Shown piece after piece: positions 1 to 7,584 of a DNA stretch of 15,926 nt; positions within the stretch are counted from its first letter, which is position 1, and the number at the start of each line of letters is the position of its first letter. The position numbers and the translations under genes are program-made. The notes beneath the pieces are model-generated. The model was not told where the DNA came from. It was given only the letters and a program-made list of their open reading frames with translations, and made no database searches. The DNA is from an uncultured Chloroflexota bacterium (GTDB taxonomy: Bacteria > Chloroflexota > Limnocylindria > Limnocylindrales > CSP1-4), in NCBI GenBank assembly GCA_903928275.1, contig CAIYQJ010000278.1, forward strand, positions 1 to 15,926, in the 5' to 3' direction.

Positions 1-511
1 ACGCGATCTGGTCCCACGGGAGCAGGTAGCCGGTGAAGCTCAGCATGATCGTGAGGAAGAGCAGGACGACGCCCACGACCCAGTTGAACTCGCGCGGCGG
101 CTTGTACGCCCCGTGGTAGAAGACCCGCATCATGTGCAGGAAGACGAAGAACACCATGAGGTGGGCGGCCCATCGGTGGATGTTCCGCGTCAACAGGCCG
201 AACGGGACCTCGGTCTGGATCTGGATGATGTTCGTGTACGCCATGTTGGCCGACGGCGCGTAGAAGAACATGAGGTAGACGCCCGTCACGGTGAGGACGA
301 GGAAGAGGAAGAACGACAGCCCGCCGAGACAGAAGGTGTAGGCGAACTTCACCGCGTGCTGCCGGACCCGCACCGGGTGCAGGTGCAGGAAGACGTTGTT
401 CATCACGGCATAGGCGCGCGACCGCTCGTCGTTGGGGTACGGGTTCCGGAAGAGAGACCGCCAGACCACGCTTCGGCGGATGCTCTCGTCGACCCGCTCC
501 AGGAAGCTCAA
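1..511 (-). CDS. qcrB: Cytochrome b/b6 N-terminal domain protein (quinol oxidoreductase cytochrome b subunit), 3' end outside window
   Basis: Membrane subunit of a Rieske/cytochrome b-type complex that oxidises quinol and carries the b hemes. Only 170 residues are inside the window; the C-terminal part lies beyond base 1. Three hydrophobic helices are visible at about residues 56-85, 110-133 and 144-164. Helix B carries His112 (in IHRW) and His126 (in FLHMM), spaced 14 apart as expected for ligands of the two b hemes; the third helix ends in GYLLPWDQ, typical of cytochrome b. The start is TTG at 511, chosen because AGGAGG lies 6 nt upstream (518-523) and because TTGA overlaps the stop of the upstream oxidoreductase by 4 nt, implying translational coupling. 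No Rieske gene is visible; the usual partner position is taken by the flavin/FeS protein. The family call is firm; the subfamily (b versus b6) cannot be settled from this part. Confidence 0.93.
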   Translation of the reverse strand, partial: MSFLERVDESIRRSVVWRSLFRNPYPNDERSRAYAVMNNVFLHLHPVRVRQHAVKFAYTFCLGGLSFFLFLVLTVTGVYLMFFYAPSANMAYTNIIQIQTEVPFGLLTRNIHRWAAHLMVFFVFLHMMRVFYHGAYKPPREFNWVVGVVLLFLTIMLSFTGYLLPWDQIA

Positions 512-2379
512 CGGGCTCCTCCTGCCACGCCGGGCATCCCGGCCAGTCGTGCGTCCCGGTACGACTCCTTGTAGAGCCGACCGTCGCTCGAGACCTCCTG
601 CAGCTCGAACCGCTCCATGGTAATGGCATCGAACGGGCATCGCTTCACGCAGAGCGCGCAGCGGATGCACCGCTCCTCGTCGAGGATCATGGCGGCGCCC
701 TGCTCCCAGCCGTACGCGTCCTGGAGCTCGGGAAGCGTCCCCTCTGACTTCAGCTGGTTCACGTCCACCATGTGGATGACGCCCTCGGGGCAGACGTCGG
801 CGCAGGCGCCACAGAGGACGCAGCGGTACGGGTCGAACCAGATGTTGTAGTTGCACATGAGGCAGCGGGTGGATTCGGCGATCGCCTGCTGCGCGCCGTA
901 CCCGAGCTCGACCGGCGTCGTGAAGTTCGCGGCCGGGTCGGCGGACGGCATCCGGTCGAGGAGCGGCAGCGTGGGGATGTGCTGGCGCGGCAGCACGTCG
1001 TACAGCTCCGGCATCTCGTGCCGCCACGAGCTCGTGATCCGGACGTTCGCCCGGACGCGCACGTCGTCGCCGCCGGAGAGGTACCGGTCGATGGCGTAGG
1101 CGCACTTCTTCCCGTGGCCGGCCGCCTCGATGAGCGTCGCCGGGCCGGTGACGAAGTCGCCGCAGGCGAACACGCCCTTGACGTTCGTCGCGTAGGTCGC
1201 CGGGTCCACCCGCATCCGGCCGCGGGAGACCTCGAAGCTCGACTCGGTCGGCAGGAACGAGAGGTCCGCGGCCTGCGAGACGGCGGGGATGACGGTCTGG
1301 GCCGGGACCACGAACTCGGAGCCCTCGATCGGGATCGGCGACCGCCGACCCGACATGTCCGGCTCGCCGAGGCGATTGCGGATGAACCGGACGCCCGTCA
1401 GCCGGCCGTCCTCGCCGAGCAGCTCGATCGGGCTGACGAGGAACTCCATGCGGACGCCCTCGCGCTCGGTCTCCCCGAGCTCCTCCTCGTCGACCACGAG
1501 CTCGGACCGGGTCCTCCGGTAGGCGATGGTGACGTTCTGTGCGCCGTAGCGGAGGCTCGTCCGCGAGCAGTCCATGGCCGTGTACCCGCCGCCGATGACG
1601 ACGACATCGTGCCCCACCTCGAGCGGCTCGCCGAGGTTGGCCTTCTTCATGAAATCCACGCCGTACTGGACGCCGTCGAGCTCGGCGCCCGGGATGTCGA
1701 GGACGACCGCGTCCATGGCGCCGGCGGTGATCGCGATCGCGTCGAAGTCGCGCTGGAGGTCGGCGAACGGCACGTCCACGCCGATCTTCGTGTCGTAGAC
1801 GAACGTGACGCCGAGCCGCTCGATGAGCCTGACGTCCATCTCGATCGCCTCGCGAGGGAGGCGGAACGCGGGGACGCCGATGAGCATGGTGCCGCCGGCG
1901 AACGGCAGTGCGTCGAAGACGGTCACGCGGAAGCCCTTGACGGCGAGCTCGCGGGCCACCGCGAGGCCGGCCGGGCCCGCGCCGACGATCGCGACGCGCT
2001 CGGCGCGGGGCTCGATGACCGGGAGCACGTCCGGGATCCCGGACATCTCGTGCCACTCCACGAGGAACCGCTTCATCGCGCGGATGGCCAGGGGCCGATC
2101 GATGTCGCCCCGCCGGCATGCGCGCTCGCACGGCGCGGAGCAGACGTACGCACACATCGCTGCGACGGGATTCGGGTCGCGCGACAGGATGTACCCCTCC
2201 TCGAACCGCCCTTCGGCGGCGAGGTTGAGGTACCCGCGGCAGTTGGTGCCGACCGGGCACGCCTCCTGGCATTCGATGTTGCACTGGAGCCAGGACGCGT
2301 CGACCGGCTGGACGAGGAACTCCTGGTCGGACTCGATCGTCAAGAGGTCAGCCTTGGTTGTCCGTGACGAGGGGCGCAT
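508..2379 (-). CDS. GltD-like FAD/NAD(P)-binding oxidoreductase with N- and C-terminal [4Fe-4S] domains
   Basis: Likely moves electrons between NAD(P)H, FAD and iron-sulfur clusters, as in the glutamate synthase small subunit/dihydropyrimidine dehydrogenase N-terminal family. The 623 residues show an N-terminal FeS domain with Cys33, 37, 41, 47 and Cys76, 80, 84, 88; an FAD-binding GAGPAG at 133-138; a second dinucleotide fold with the IGGGYTAMD motif; a GDFVTGPATLIEAAGHG FAD-closing motif; and a C-terminal ferredoxin-like part with CLMC, CVLCGACADVCP (near 518) and CIRCALCVKRCP (near 570). The C-terminal ferredoxin is absent from ordinary GltD. The start is ATG at 2379: the open frame continues upstream to 3048, but that extension lies antisense to a plausible gene and has no domain content. 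No clear SD precedes this ATG. It overlaps cytochrome b by 4 nt, so it probably supplies electrons to, or takes them from, that membrane subunit. It is not a convincing amino-acid-synthesis gene because no large GltB subunit is nearby. Confidence 0.9.
   Translation of the reverse strand: MRPSSRTTKADLLTIESDQEFLVQPVDASWLQCNIECQEACPVGTNCRGYLNLAAEGRFEEGYILSRDPNPVAAMCAYVCSAPCERACRRGDIDRPLAIRAMKRFLVEWHEMSGIPDVLPVIEPRAERVAIVGAGPAGLAVARELAVKGFRVTVFDALPFAGGTMLIGVPAFRLPREAIEMDVRLIERLGVTFVYDTKIGVDVPFADLQRDFDAIAITAGAMDAVVLDIPGAELDGVQYGVDFMKKANLGEPLEVGHDVVVIGGGYTAMDCSRTSLRYGAQNVTIAYRRTRSELVVDEEELGETEREGVRMEFLVSPIELLGEDGRLTGVRFIRNRLGEPDMSGRRSPIPIEGSEFVVPAQTVIPAVSQAADLSFLPTESSFEVSRGRMRVDPATYATNVKGVFACGDFVTGPATLIEAAGHGKKCAYAIDRYLSGGDDVRVRANVRITSSWRHEMPELYDVLPRQHIPTLPLLDRMPSADPAANFTTPVELGYGAQQAIAESTRCLMCNYNIWFDPYRCVLCGACADVCPEGVIHMVDVNQLKSEGTLPELQDAYGWEQGAAMILDEERCIRCALCVKRCPFDAITMERFELQEVSSDGRLYKESYRDARLAGMPGVAGGAR
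518..523 (-). promoter_or_regulatory. Shine-Dalgarno site of the cytochrome b gene
   Basis: AGGAGG on the minus strand, 6 nt before the TTG at 511, inside the last codons of the upstream oxidoreductase gene. It is the best match to the anti-SD in this part of the window and decides the unusual TTG start over a GTG or ATG about 35 codons downstream. Confidence 0.75.
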
Positions 2380-2400
2380 GGGCGGATGCCGGCGCACGGC

Positions 2401-2410
2401 AGGGTACCAT
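2401..2410. promoter_or_regulatory. Overlapping divergent -10 elements
   Basis: Within the 81-bp gap between the two divergent starts, the plus strand reads TACCAT (2405-2410) and the minus strand TACCCT (2406-2401, with an extended TGG just before it). They share the palindrome GGTACC. The plus element would start RNA near 2417, giving a leader of about 44 nt to the GTG at 2461; the minus element near 2394, giving about 15 nt to the ATG at 2379. No good -35 box was seen for either, so these are candidates only. Confidence 0.4.
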
Positions 2411-2460
2411 CGGGGAGCGCGCTGCTGCAACGCGGCGAGGCCAGCCGAGAGGGGGTCACC

Positions 2461-3780
2461 GTGGTGCCCGACGAGTCGCCCGCCGTCCTGCCGGACCAGC
2501 ATCCCGGCGGGATCGCGCCCGACCCTCTCGATGCGGCGGGGACGACCGCGGACCGCGGACAGGCGGCAACGCCCGCGGACGTCGCCGAGGCCGACCCGTG
2601 CGCCGCGGAGGCGCGGATCGCCGAGGAGCGCTGCGCGCTCGCCGACCGGCTCCGCGCACTGCTCGACGTGGCGCAGACCGAGCTCCGACTGGCGCAACGG
2701 GCCTTCGACCTCCACGAACGGCAGCTCGATCGCGCGATCGCGACAGCCGACCCACGGGTGGTGCGCGAGCGCAAGGACGCCGCGTACGCAGCCTTCCGAA
2801 CCGGGCGAGCGGGAGCCCGCAGCCGCGGCGACCTCGAGGTCGCCGCCACGATCTGGCTCGAGGAGATCGACCGCGTGAACCGGGACGTCGCGGCGGCGCG
2901 GCGCGCCGCGACCGAGGCGCGGCGCGATGCGGGCCGGGTCGTCGTGGAGCTCGAGAAGCGATCGGTCGCCGTGGATGCGGCCCGGATCGCCGCGGACCGC
3001 GCGACGCGGGCATGCGTGGAGGCCCGCGATCGCCTCGCGGGGTGCCACGAGATCGCCGGCGGCGGCCCTGCGCCGGGGCTCGGCGAGATTCTGGGCTCAC
3101 GGACGTCCACCGGCCGCGAGGCGTGGACGCCGGCCGGCGCGGACCTCGGGGCCGAGGGCGCGGGTCCGGGCACCGGGCTGGGCGCTGCGGCGCTGGGCGG
3201 CGTCGAGAGGCACCCTGCGATCGTCGCGCTGCTCGGCGGCGACGTCCGAGTGCAGCTCGGCATCGCGACCCAGCTCGGGGGCGACGACGAGGCGGCCGTC
3301 GCGCGGTGGGCGGACCGCCTCGACCGGCTGACCGAATCGATCGTCGACGTCACCCTCGACGATTCGCACTTCGTGTTCCCGCGGGCCCACCCGTTCTGGG
3401 GCGGGTTCTCGCAGGCGGAGTGTCGCGAGGTCGCGGTGGCCCTGGCGGCCCTCGGGTATCGCCCGCGACCAGGCGGCGGTTGGATCGACGATCGGATCCC
3501 GACCCGGCGCGACCTGTCGCTCGCGGTCGGCTACGCGGGCCACGATCCCGTGCGGCTGCGCAACGGGCCGGCCGACGACGACATCGCGCGGCTCTTCGAT
3601 GGGACGGAGACGAACGTCGTCGGCCACCTCGTCGAGGTCGCCGGCGGCCTGACGCTCGGCGAGATGGTCGCGATGCTCGGGCGCCGAGCCGAGGGGCTCA
3701 CCGACCTGTGGGAAGCGTGGGGCCGGGTGCGGCCGCTCCTCCTCCGCGAGGCGGGCGACGAACCGGGCGCGGCGACCTGA
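2461..3780 (+). CDS. Unrecognised protein with long N-terminal coiled coil and conserved-looking C-terminal region
   Basis: I do not recognise the family. From GTG at 2461 it is 439 residues. That start is preferred because AGAGGGGG lies about 6 nt upstream (2448-2455); the open frame allows an ATG at 2386 without a ribosome site. Residues about 40-195 are rich in Ala, Arg, Glu and Asp with heptad-like spacing, so a coiled coil is likely. The segment near 195-255 is Gly/Ala/Pro-rich and probably a linker. The C-terminal part (about 265-430) looks folded: it contains an aromatic stretch, HFVFPRAHPFWGGF near residue 303, and ends in an amphipathic helix. There is no signal peptide or membrane segment, so it is probably cytosolic. 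It is divergent from the oxidoreductase and converges on the PIG-L gene with 22 bp between stops. It is strongly GC-biased at third positions, supporting a real gene. Confidence 0.75.
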   Translation: MVPDESPAVLPDQHPGGIAPDPLDAAGTTADRGQAATPADVAEADPCAAEARIAEERCALADRLRALLDVAQTELRLAQRAFDLHERQLDRAIATADPRVVRERKDAAYAAFRTGRAGARSRGDLEVAATIWLEEIDRVNRDVAAARRAATEARRDAGRVVVELEKRSVAVDAARIAADRATRACVEARDRLAGCHEIAGGGPAPGLGEILGSRTSTGREAWTPAGADLGAEGAGPGTGLGAAALGGVERHPAIVALLGGDVRVQLGIATQLGGDDEAAVARWADRLDRLTESIVDVTLDDSHFVFPRAHPFWGGFSQAECREVAVALAALGYRPRPGGGWIDDRIPTRRDLSLAVGYAGHDPVRLRNGPADDDIARLFDGTETNVVGHLVEVAGGLTLGEMVAMLGRRAEGLTDLWEAWGRVRPLLLREAGDEPGAAT

Positions 3781-3802
3781 GCGGAGCCGCCGGCGAGTCG
3801 GA

Positions 3803-4579
3803 TCAGACGATCTCGGGCGCGTCCACCTCGTCCGCGTCGATCACGACGAGGCGGAAGGCCTCCCCGTAGCGAGCGCCGATCGGCACCCCCTCCTCGGCCG
3901 CCCACTCGCGCATGCGTGCGTCGAGCCGCTCGGGGTGGTGCATCTGGCTCACGTGGCACCGCAGGGCGTCGATGCGCCGGTCGAGCGTGTCGGACACGTC
4001 GACCCACGCGTTCGGCCGGTTCGACCAGAACAGGTAGAGCCGGCGGGCCCGGTGCGGCGCCAGGCCTTCGCGGGCGAGGCGCGGGAACGCCATGGGGTTG
4101 CGGGCCGCCGGGAAGACCGCGTCCACCGCGGCGATGCCTGCGGCGCGATGGTCCGCGTGGTTCACGCCGCCGTCGCCGTAGAAGAGGACCTCGGGGTCGT
4201 GGGTGAGGACCGCGTCGGGGCGGAACGCGCGGATCTCGCGGACGAGCTGCTCGCGGAGGGCGAGATCGTTCGCGAGCGCCCCGTCCGGCTGGTGGAGGAA
4301 CGTGACGCCGGCGTAGCCGACGACGAGGGCCGCGGCCCGCTGCTCCGCCTCGCGCGTGGCCGCGAGGGCCATGGGATCGAGCGTGGGATCCTCTCCGCCC
4401 TGGTCACCGCTGGTGCAGCACACGAGGTGTCCCACGGACCCTGCGTCGATCCACCGTGCCGCCGTGGCGGCCGGCCCGAACTCCGCATCGTCCGGGTGAG
4501 CGGTGATCACGAGGAAGCGGTCGGGTCGCCAGGCGTGCGCATCCGCGCGAGCGAGCGGCGTTGCGTCGAACTGGACCAT
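3803..4579 (-). CDS. PIG-L/LmbE family zinc-dependent deacetylase
   Basis: Hydrolyses an N-acetyl group, usually on a sugar; related enzymes are GlcNAc-PI, MshB, BshB and diacetylchitobiose deacetylases. In 258 residues the metal-site motif AHPDD is at 27-31 (His28 and Asp31 as zinc ligands, Asp30 as probable base) and NHADHR at 140-145 supplies the third His (144). The SGDQGGED and TREAEQ motifs of the family also match. The length is typical and there is no signal peptide, so it is cytosolic. The ATG at 4579 has GAGGG only 2 nt upstream and a TATCCT box 10 nt upstream, so the leader would be only a few nt. The gene stands alone between convergent and tail-on neighbours. The substrate cannot be read from the sequence; a mycothiol/bacillithiol-type role or catabolism of a small acetylated compound are both possible. 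Confidence 0.92.
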   Translation of the reverse strand: MVQFDATPLARADAHAWRPDRFLVITAHPDDAEFGPAATAARWIDAGSVGHLVCCTSGDQGGEDPTLDPMALAATREAEQRAAALVVGYAGVTFLHQPDGALANDLALREQLVREIRAFRPDAVLTHDPEVLFYGDGGVNHADHRAAGIAAVDAVFPAARNPMAFPRLAREGLAPHRARRLYLFWSNRPNAWVDVSDTLDRRIDALRCHVSQMHHPERLDARMREWAAEEGVPIGARYGEAFRLVVIDADEVDAPEIV

Positions 4580-4589
4580 GGTCCCTCAC

Positions 4590-4595
4590 AGGATA
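4590..4595 (-). promoter_or_regulatory. -10 element of the PIG-L gene
   Basis: TATCCT on the minus strand with its last base 10 nt before the ATG at 4579. RNA would begin about 3-4 nt before the start codon, giving a nearly leaderless message. No recognisable -35 box was found. Confidence 0.45.
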
Positions 4596-4645
4596 CGTAG
4601 TTCGGATGATGCGCTCGCGGCACCTCCGACGGTAGGGTATCTGCG

Positions 4646-4686
4646 AAGACCTCGCCGTACCCCCCACGGTCGAGGTCTTTTACTTT
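4646..4686 (+). terminator. Intrinsic terminator-like hairpin with T-rich tail on the plus strand
   Basis: AAGACCTCG (4646-4654) pairs perfectly with CGAGGTCTT (4671-4679), and CCGT (4655-4658) with ACGG (4666-4669), leaving one bulged T and a 7-nt ACCCCCC loop. The plus strand continues TTTTACTTT, a terminator-like tail rare in this GC-rich window. On the minus strand the hairpin also sits after the thiN-ykoEDC operon but lacks a T-tract there. The rest of the 159-bp gap 4580-4738 shows only the PIG-L -10 box. Confidence 0.6.
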
Positions 4687-4738
4687 GCCCGGCTCCCGGC
4701 GCAGCGATTCGGCGAGCCGGCGAGCAGGCCACCGGGCA

Positions 4739-5512
4739 TCACGGCCGCAGGCCGCCGGCAAGGGCCGCCGCGACGAGGACCGCGGCCCCGAGGCAGACGA
4801 CGATCGCGTCCGCGCCGCTGCGGTGGATGACCCGGTAGCGGCCGCGAGGCACGGGCGCATCGAATCCGCGCGCATCCATCGCCAGGGCCATCCGCTCGGC
4901 GTGTCGCAGCGCGAGGACGAGCAGGGCGAAGAGGAGGCCCGGGCTCCAGCTCATCGCCAGCCCCCGCGTGCGTCGGGCCTCTCGGAGCGTGGAGAGGTCG
5001 ACCGAAAGGCGCGGGACGGCCTGGTACGCGGCGAGCGCGCCGTACGCGAAGCGGTCCGGCAGGCGCGCCTGCTGGACCAGGGCATCCGCGAGCGTCGTCG
5101 CCTCGGTCGTCTGGGCGAACGCGACGCCGACGGCCGCGATCGCGAGGATCCGCAGGCCCAGGACGAGGCCGGTCGCCACCGCCTGGCCGGTGACGCGGAA
5201 CGGGCCGGGCGAGAGGATCGGTGCCGCCGTCGGGTCGCCGTTCGCCGCTCCGAACAGGGCGTTCACGACGACGACGGCGAGCGCCGCCGCGACGAACGGG
5301 AGCCACGCGCGGAGGAACCGGCGCGGAGGGATGCGCCCGAGCGCGACGGCGCCGAGGATGGCCGCGCCGAGGATGACGGCCGTGGGCCGCGGGTCGAGCG
5401 TCACGACGAGGGCGGCGATCCACGCGAGGTCGACGACGATCTTCGTGAGGGGGCTCGCGCGTCCCATCACGCTCGCGAGCTGGCGGGTGCCGAGGTCCGA
5501 GGGGACGATCAC
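4739..5512 (-). CDS. ykoC: ECF-type transporter transmembrane (T) component, YkoC-like
   Basis: Membrane coupling subunit that links the substrate-binding YkoE to the ATPase in an energy-coupling-factor-type importer for thiamine or its hydroxymethylpyrimidine precursor. In 257 residues there are several hydrophobic helices in the first half, a long cytoplasmic middle with LPDRFAYGALAAYQAVPRL, and the two short Ala-Arg-Gly-like coupling motifs typical of EcfT (RRTRGLAM and AMDARGFDAP), then a last helix near the C-terminus. The GTG start at 5512 overlaps the ykoD stop by 4 nt (GTGA) and has GGAGG 7 nt upstream (5520-5524) inside ykoD. It is the last gene of the riboswitch-led operon; after its stop there is a short gap with a strong hairpin. 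Assignment to the thiamine-type system rests on the operon and riboswitch. Confidence 0.88.
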   Translation of the reverse strand: MIVPSDLGTRQLASVMGRASPLTKIVVDLAWIAALVVTLDPRPTAVILGAAILGAVALGRIPPRRFLRAWLPFVAAALAVVVVNALFGAANGDPTAAPILSPGPFRVTGQAVATGLVLGLRILAIAAVGVAFAQTTEATTLADALVQQARLPDRFAYGALAAYQAVPRLSVDLSTLREARRTRGLAMSWSPGLLFALLVLALRHAERMALAMDARGFDAPVPRGRYRVIHRSGADAIVVCLGAAVLVAAALAGGLRP

Positions 5513-6948
5513 GACCGCGCCTCCACGGCCACAGCGCCGAGACGGCCGCCATCGATCGTGGCCGATCGGCCGCCGAGGTCGCGGATGAGCCGGTCGTCGT
5601 GGGTGATCGCGACGAGGCCGGTACGCGGGTCCAGCTGCTCGCGGAGGATGCCGAGCAGGTCGCGGTAGGTCGTCCGGTCCTGGCCGTACGTCGGCTCGTC
5701 GAGCACGAGCAGTCGCGGTCGGCGCGCGAGCAGGCCGACGAGCGACAGCCGCCGCTGCTCGCCACCGGACAGGGTGTAGGGGCTGCGAGGGCCGAAGCGC
5801 GCGAGGGGCAGCCCGAGCACGTCGAGCAGGTCGGGCAGCCGTGCCCGTTCGTGGGCCGCGAGACCGACCGCAGCCTCTTCCGCGACCGTTCGCGCGAGGA
5901 ACTGCGATTCCGGGTCCTGGAAGAGGTACCCCGCGCGTCGGGCCAGCTCGGATGCCCGCAGGTCATGGGGCGCGTCTCCGAGCAGGCGCACCTGGCCGGC
6001 GTCCGGCCGCAGGAGGCCCACCAGCAGGCGACCGAGCGTCGACTTGCCGCTCCCGTTCGGGCCCACGATGGTCAGCCGCTCACCCTCCGAGACGGCGATG
6101 TCGGCGCCGCGGACGACCGGCGCACCGCGCGCGTAGCCGAAGTCGACGCGCTCCGCGGCCACGATCCGCTCGCCCGGGGTGACGTCCGGCAGCGGCGCTG
6201 CGCTCTCGATGCCGAGCGCGGCGTCCACGTCGGTCGGCAGCCAGATCCCGGCGTCCGCGAGCGCCCGCCCGTGGCGTCGGACCACGTCAGTCGGCGACCC
6301 GACGTCGATCGGCCGCCCATCGCGGCCCAGGACGAGCACCCGATCAGCGAGGCCCCACGCCACCTCGACGCGGTGCTCCACGAGGATGACCGTGGTCCCC
6401 GCGTCGCGGAGCGCAGCGAGGCGCACGACGAGGTCCGCGACGCCGGCGGGGTCCAGGTTGGCCGTGGGCTCGTCGAGCACGAGGATCGGCGGGGCAGGCG
6501 CGAGCGCGCCGGCGAGCGCGAGGCGCTGCTGCTCGCCGCCGGAGAGCGCCGTGGTGCGCCGGCGTCCCATGCCGGCGAGGCCGGCCGCAGCGAGCGCCGG
6601 GGGCACGGCGGCGATCATCCGCTCGCGTTGCCAGCCCCGGTTCTCGAGCCCGAAGGCGACGTCGTCCTCGACGCGCTCCATGACGATCTGCGCCGTGGGA
6701 TCCTGGAAGACGGTACCCACCGGGCCACCGACGCGCAGCGAGCCCTCGAGGCGGCCCGGCACCTCCCGACCCAGCAGGCCGGTCAGGGCGAGCGCGAGCG
6801 TGCTCTTGCCGGCGCCGGACGGCCCGAGCACGAGCAGGCACTCTCCGGGGTCGACGACGAGGTCGAGGTCGCGCAGCGCCGGCCGCTCGGCGCTCGGGTA
6901 GGTGAACGTGACGCCCCTGAGGGAGACCGCGCCCGGCGTGACCCCCAC
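5509..6948 (-). CDS. ykoD: ECF-type transporter duplicated ABC ATPase, YkoD-like
   Basis: Energy-providing subunit of the thiamine/HMP importer: one chain with two complete ABC ATPase domains (479 residues). Domain 1 has Walker A GPSGAGKST (42-50), Q-loop FQDPTAQ (81-87), signature LSGGEQ (135-140), Walker B with catalytic Glu160 and an H-loop in VEHRV. Domain 2 has Walker A GPNGSGKST (296-304), Q-loop FQDPESQF, signature LSGGEQRRL, Walker B LVLDEP and an H-loop in ITHDD. All key residues are intact in both halves, so both sites should hydrolyse ATP. The GTG at 6948 is the first possible common start after the in-frame ykoE stop, 39 nt upstream; GGAG lies about 8 nt before it. It overlaps ykoC by 4 nt. 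Confidence 0.95.
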   Translation of the reverse strand: MGVTPGAVSLRGVTFTYPSAERPALRDLDLVVDPGECLLVLGPSGAGKSTLALALTGLLGREVPGRLEGSLRVGGPVGTVFQDPTAQIVMERVEDDVAFGLENRGWQRERMIAAVPPALAAAGLAGMGRRRTTALSGGEQQRLALAGALAPAPPILVLDEPTANLDPAGVADLVVRLAALRDAGTTVILVEHRVEVAWGLADRVLVLGRDGRPIDVGSPTDVVRRHGRALADAGIWLPTDVDAALGIESAAPLPDVTPGERIVAAERVDFGYARGAPVVRGADIAVSEGERLTIVGPNGSGKSTLGRLLVGLLRPDAGQVRLLGDAPHDLRASELARRAGYLFQDPESQFLARTVAEEAAVGLAAHERARLPDLLDVLGLPLARFGPRSPYTLSGGEQRRLSLVGLLARRPRLLVLDEPTYGQDRTTYRDLLGILREQLDPRTGLVAITHDDRLIRDLGGRSATIDGGRLGAVAVEARS

Positions 6949-6987
6949 CGATGCGGCTCCGGTCGACCCGCCGATCTCGCGCCCCCG

Positions 6988-7584
6988 TCAGGCCGCGAAG
7001 CCGCGCAGCGCGCCGGCCTCGCGCAGCGCCCGGACGATCGCGAGCGCGACGATCGGCATGAGCACGGCCGCCGAGATCACCATCCACGCGAAGGTGAGCA
7101 CGAGCAGCTGCGGAGTGACGCCCTGGTAGTACAGCACGGCGTCGTGGGCGAACGCGAGCGTGGCCGAGCCCGCGCCAGCGAGCGAGACGACCGGCCAGTC
7201 GAACCGCCGGTAGCGGAAGGCGACGAACGCGGCCTCCGCCCCGACCCCCTGGAGGAACCCCGAGACGAGCGCATCCGGGCCCCACTGGCTGACGAGCAGG
7301 ACGGAGACGCTGGCCGCGACCATCTCCGCGAAGAGTCCCGACCCGGGCTTCCGCACGATGAGGGGCGCGAGGACCGCGGGGAGGAGCCAGCCGAGGTAGA
7401 TGAGGAGCCACGGCGAGCCGGCCCCCGCGCCGAGGCCGGCGTACGCGGCATTGAGCGCCGCCATGAACACGCCGAACGTCGCACCGAGGACCGCCGAGAC
7501 CACGATGTCGAGCGTTCGCCAGCGACCGGCGGGGGCAGGGGCAGGGGCAGGGGCGGGGATGACGGGCGCCAGCGGCTCGCTCAC
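6988..7584 (-). CDS. ykoE: ECF transporter substrate-binding (S) component, YkoE family
   Basis: Integral membrane substrate-capture subunit for thiamine or hydroxymethylpyrimidine. From GTG at 7584 the protein has 198 residues, normal for YkoE. A short N-terminal tail with an alternating Pro-Ala run (residues about 9-19) is followed by about five or six hydrophobic helices; the YkoE-like segments FMAALNAAY, LVSGFLQGVGAEAAFVAFRYRR and AHDAVLYYQG are visible. The open frame runs upstream to 8208, but that part is antisense-type shadow inside thiN. The GTG overlaps the thiN TGA by 4 nt (GTGA), with no separate SD, so translation is coupled. The Pro-Ala run is encoded by a hexanucleotide tandem repeat. 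Position between the kinase and the ATPase under a TPP riboswitch supports the thiamine assignment. Confidence 0.9.
   Translation of the reverse strand: MSEPLAPVIPAPAPAPAPAGRWRTLDIVVSAVLGATFGVFMAALNAAYAGLGAGAGSPWLLIYLGWLLPAVLAPLIVRKPGSGLFAEMVAASVSVLLVSQWGPDALVSGFLQGVGAEAAFVAFRYRRFDWPVVSLAGAGSATLAFAHDAVLYYQGVTPQLLVLTFAWMVISAAVLMPIVALAIVRALREAGALRGFAA
7531..7558 (+). repeat. Hexanucleotide tandem repeat forming a G-quadruplex motif
   Basis: The plus strand has five G-runs (7531-7535, 7538-7541, 7544-7547, 7550-7553, 7555-7558) separated by CA, CA, CA and C. Any four can form a quadruplex with very short loops. It lies on the template strand at the 5' end of ykoE, where it encodes the Pro-Ala linker, and its GGGGCA unit is prone to slippage. 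Confidence 0.85.

Noticed and set aside
772..2367. Plus-strand open frame of 531 codons.
   Set aside because: Antisense shadow of the FeS oxidoreductase, with Asp/Arg/His-rich composition and no start signal.
2380..3048. N-terminal extension of the FeS oxidoreductase to an upstream ATG at 3048 (846 aa).
   Set aside because: The extra 223 residues are Arg/Gly-rich without domain content and lie antisense to the more plausible 2461-3780 gene; the FeS domain begins just after the ATG at 2379.
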